6,369 nucleotides of DNA from JBBTQS01 sp964627055 (GTDB taxonomy: Bacteria > Patescibacteriota > Patescibacteriia > Magasanikbacterales > JBBTQS01): contig CAZVGV010000027.1 in assembly GCA_964627055.1 (NCBI GenBank), forward strand, positions 1-6,369, read 5' to 3'. A program made the position numbers and the translations under genes. The notes under the pieces are model-generated. The model did not search any database and had not been told where the DNA came from. It saw only the letters and a program-made list of their open reading frames with translations. Below, piece by piece: positions 5,031-6,369 of the stretch. The stretch's first letter is position 1; each line of letters opens with the position of its first letter.

Positions 5031-5032
5031 AG
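5004..5032 (+). other. Hairpin at the 23S 5' boundary
   Basis: CTACTAAAGTAC (5004-5015) pairs with GTGCTTTAGTAG (5021-5032) through 12 bp with one G-T pair and a GTTGA loop. The 3' arm overlaps the estimated mature 23S start. Usually 23S precursors are cut from a helix made by leader and trailer; a local leader hairpin could be an alternative RNase III substrate or a folding intermediate. The processing role is inference. Confidence 0.5.
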
Positions 5033-5267
5033 ATCGTACATAAGAGTATGTAGGTGGATGCCTTGGCAGAAAACATCGATGAAGGACGTTGCAGGGTGCG
5101 ATAAGCCACGGGGAGCTCCCAAGCAAGCTTTGATCCGTGGATATCCGAATGGGGAAACCCGGCATGAGCGAAAGCACATGTCATCCATGCCTGAACACAT
5201 AGGGCATAGGAAGGATACTCGGGGAACTGAAACATCTTAGTACCCGAAGGAAGATAAAGAAACACAC

Positions 5268-5322
5268 ACTGACTGGTAAATCTGGGAATGGATTCGTCCG
5301 TTTCCGGAACTTACCATTCAGT
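5268..5322 (+). other. Hairpin insertion in 23S domain I
   Basis: Between AAAGAAACACAC and TTTCGATTCCG, where E. coli 23S (roughly 220-235) runs straight on, about 55 extra bases form an arm: ACTGA/TCAGT, one mismatch, TGGTAA/TTACCA, an internal loop, GGAA/TTCC and GGA-TTCG-TCC. The ends pair exactly, so it can be removed without disturbing the flanking core. The comparison is from memory of the E. coli sequence. Confidence 0.65.
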
Positions 5323-5325
5323 TTC

Positions 5326-5356
<31 letters not shown>

Positions 5357-5631
5357 GCAGCCTAAACCGCACATGGTGAAGGGATCGTGTGGTTTCCCGC
5401 AAGGGAAATTACGCGGTTCCGAAAGGACAGGCCGTTGCCTGTGACGGTGTTGCGAGTTGTCTACACGCTGACCCTGTTGATCAGCAGCATAGCGATTTCA
5501 TTGTATAGCCGAATAGGTTGGAAAACCTGACCAGAGCGGGTGATAGTCCCGTAAGCGAAATACCTTGAACCTATGCGTGGGCCTCACTCAAGTACTGCAA
5601 GACACGCGAAATCTTGTAGGAATCCGGGACG

Positions 5632-5777
<146 letters not shown>

Positions 5778-6369
5778 GCACCCCGGAAGGGGGATGAAAT
5801 AGTTTCTGAAACCACATACTTACCAGGAGTCAGAGCCCAAGATTCGTTCTGGGTGATGGCGTTCCTATTGAAGAATGAGCATGCGAGTCTGCTGCACGTG
5901 GCATTAGGTTAAGCTCTTCTGGAGCGGAGCCGTAGTGAAAGCGAGGGTGAATAGCCCGTTAGTCGCGTGTACAGGACCCGAAGGGTGGTGAGCTAGTCAT
6001 GGCCAGGGCGAAGGATCTGCGAAAGCAATCTGGAGGCCCGAACTCACGAGCCGTTCAACACTTGGAGATGAGCTGTGACTAGAGGAGAAATTCCAATCGA
6101 ACTACCCGATAGCTGGTTCTCCCCGAAACAGGTATTGGCCTGGCCGTAGATGTATCTCTGGGGGTAGAGCACTGAATCGGGACGGGGGCGCAAGTCTACC
6201 GTCTCTAACCAAACTCCGAATACCAGAGGTCAAAAGTCTGCGAGTTAGACAGTGGGGGCTAAGCTCCATTGTCAAAAGGGAAACAGCCCTTGATCATTGT
6301 CTAAGGTCCCAAAGTCGTAGTTAAGTGTAAAAGGTGGTGTCGAGACTGAAACAACCAGGAGGTTGGCTT

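Overview
The window looks like metagenome-derived bacterial DNA. It has a 23S rRNA gene interrupted by a scaffold gap, housekeeping-type promoters (TTGACA-like boxes with 16-18 bp spacing), a tRNA without an encoded CCA, and a secreted lamin-tail-domain protein. Lamin-tail/PKD surface proteins, a 23S gene with no 16S gene just upstream, and small unrecognised basic and secreted proteins would fit Patescibacteria (CPR). That placement is an inference, not a demonstration. No mobile element, CRISPR array or defence gene is visible.

Layout, left to right. (1) 1-1488, minus strand: a long gene running off the left edge. It encodes a signal peptide, three lamin-tail-like repeats and the start of a PKD-like domain. 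(2) 1626-1709, plus: tRNA-Leu with anticodon UAG. (3) 1786-2157, minus: a small Arg-rich protein of unknown function that ends in a terminator lying just beyond the tRNA 3' end. (4) 2291-4060, plus: a cation/proton antiporter of the CPA (NhaP/NHE-like) superfamily with a C-terminal Usp-like cytoplasmic domain, divergent from gene 3 over a compact two-way promoter. (5) 4084-4114: a hairpin terminator shared by the convergent genes on either side. (6) 4138-4578, minus: a small exported or membrane-anchored protein with four cysteines. (7) 4579-5030: a 450-base stretch without a credible protein gene. It holds a divergent promoter region with DnaA-box-like repeats, the best sigma-70 promoter of the window, a candidate structured RNA of about 185 nt ending in an intrinsic terminator, and a hairpin-rich 23S leader. 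(8) 5031-6369, plus: the 5' part of 23S rRNA (domain I and the beginning of domain II), running off the right edge.

The genes do not form one pathway. The most interesting biology is the putative small RNA at about 4719-4903 with its divergent control region, and the insertions in 23S domain I. The most important caution is the gap at 5700-5709. The same 23S segment appears on both sides of it in the same register but in divergent versions, so the scaffold join may be chimeric and the true 23S should lack one copy.
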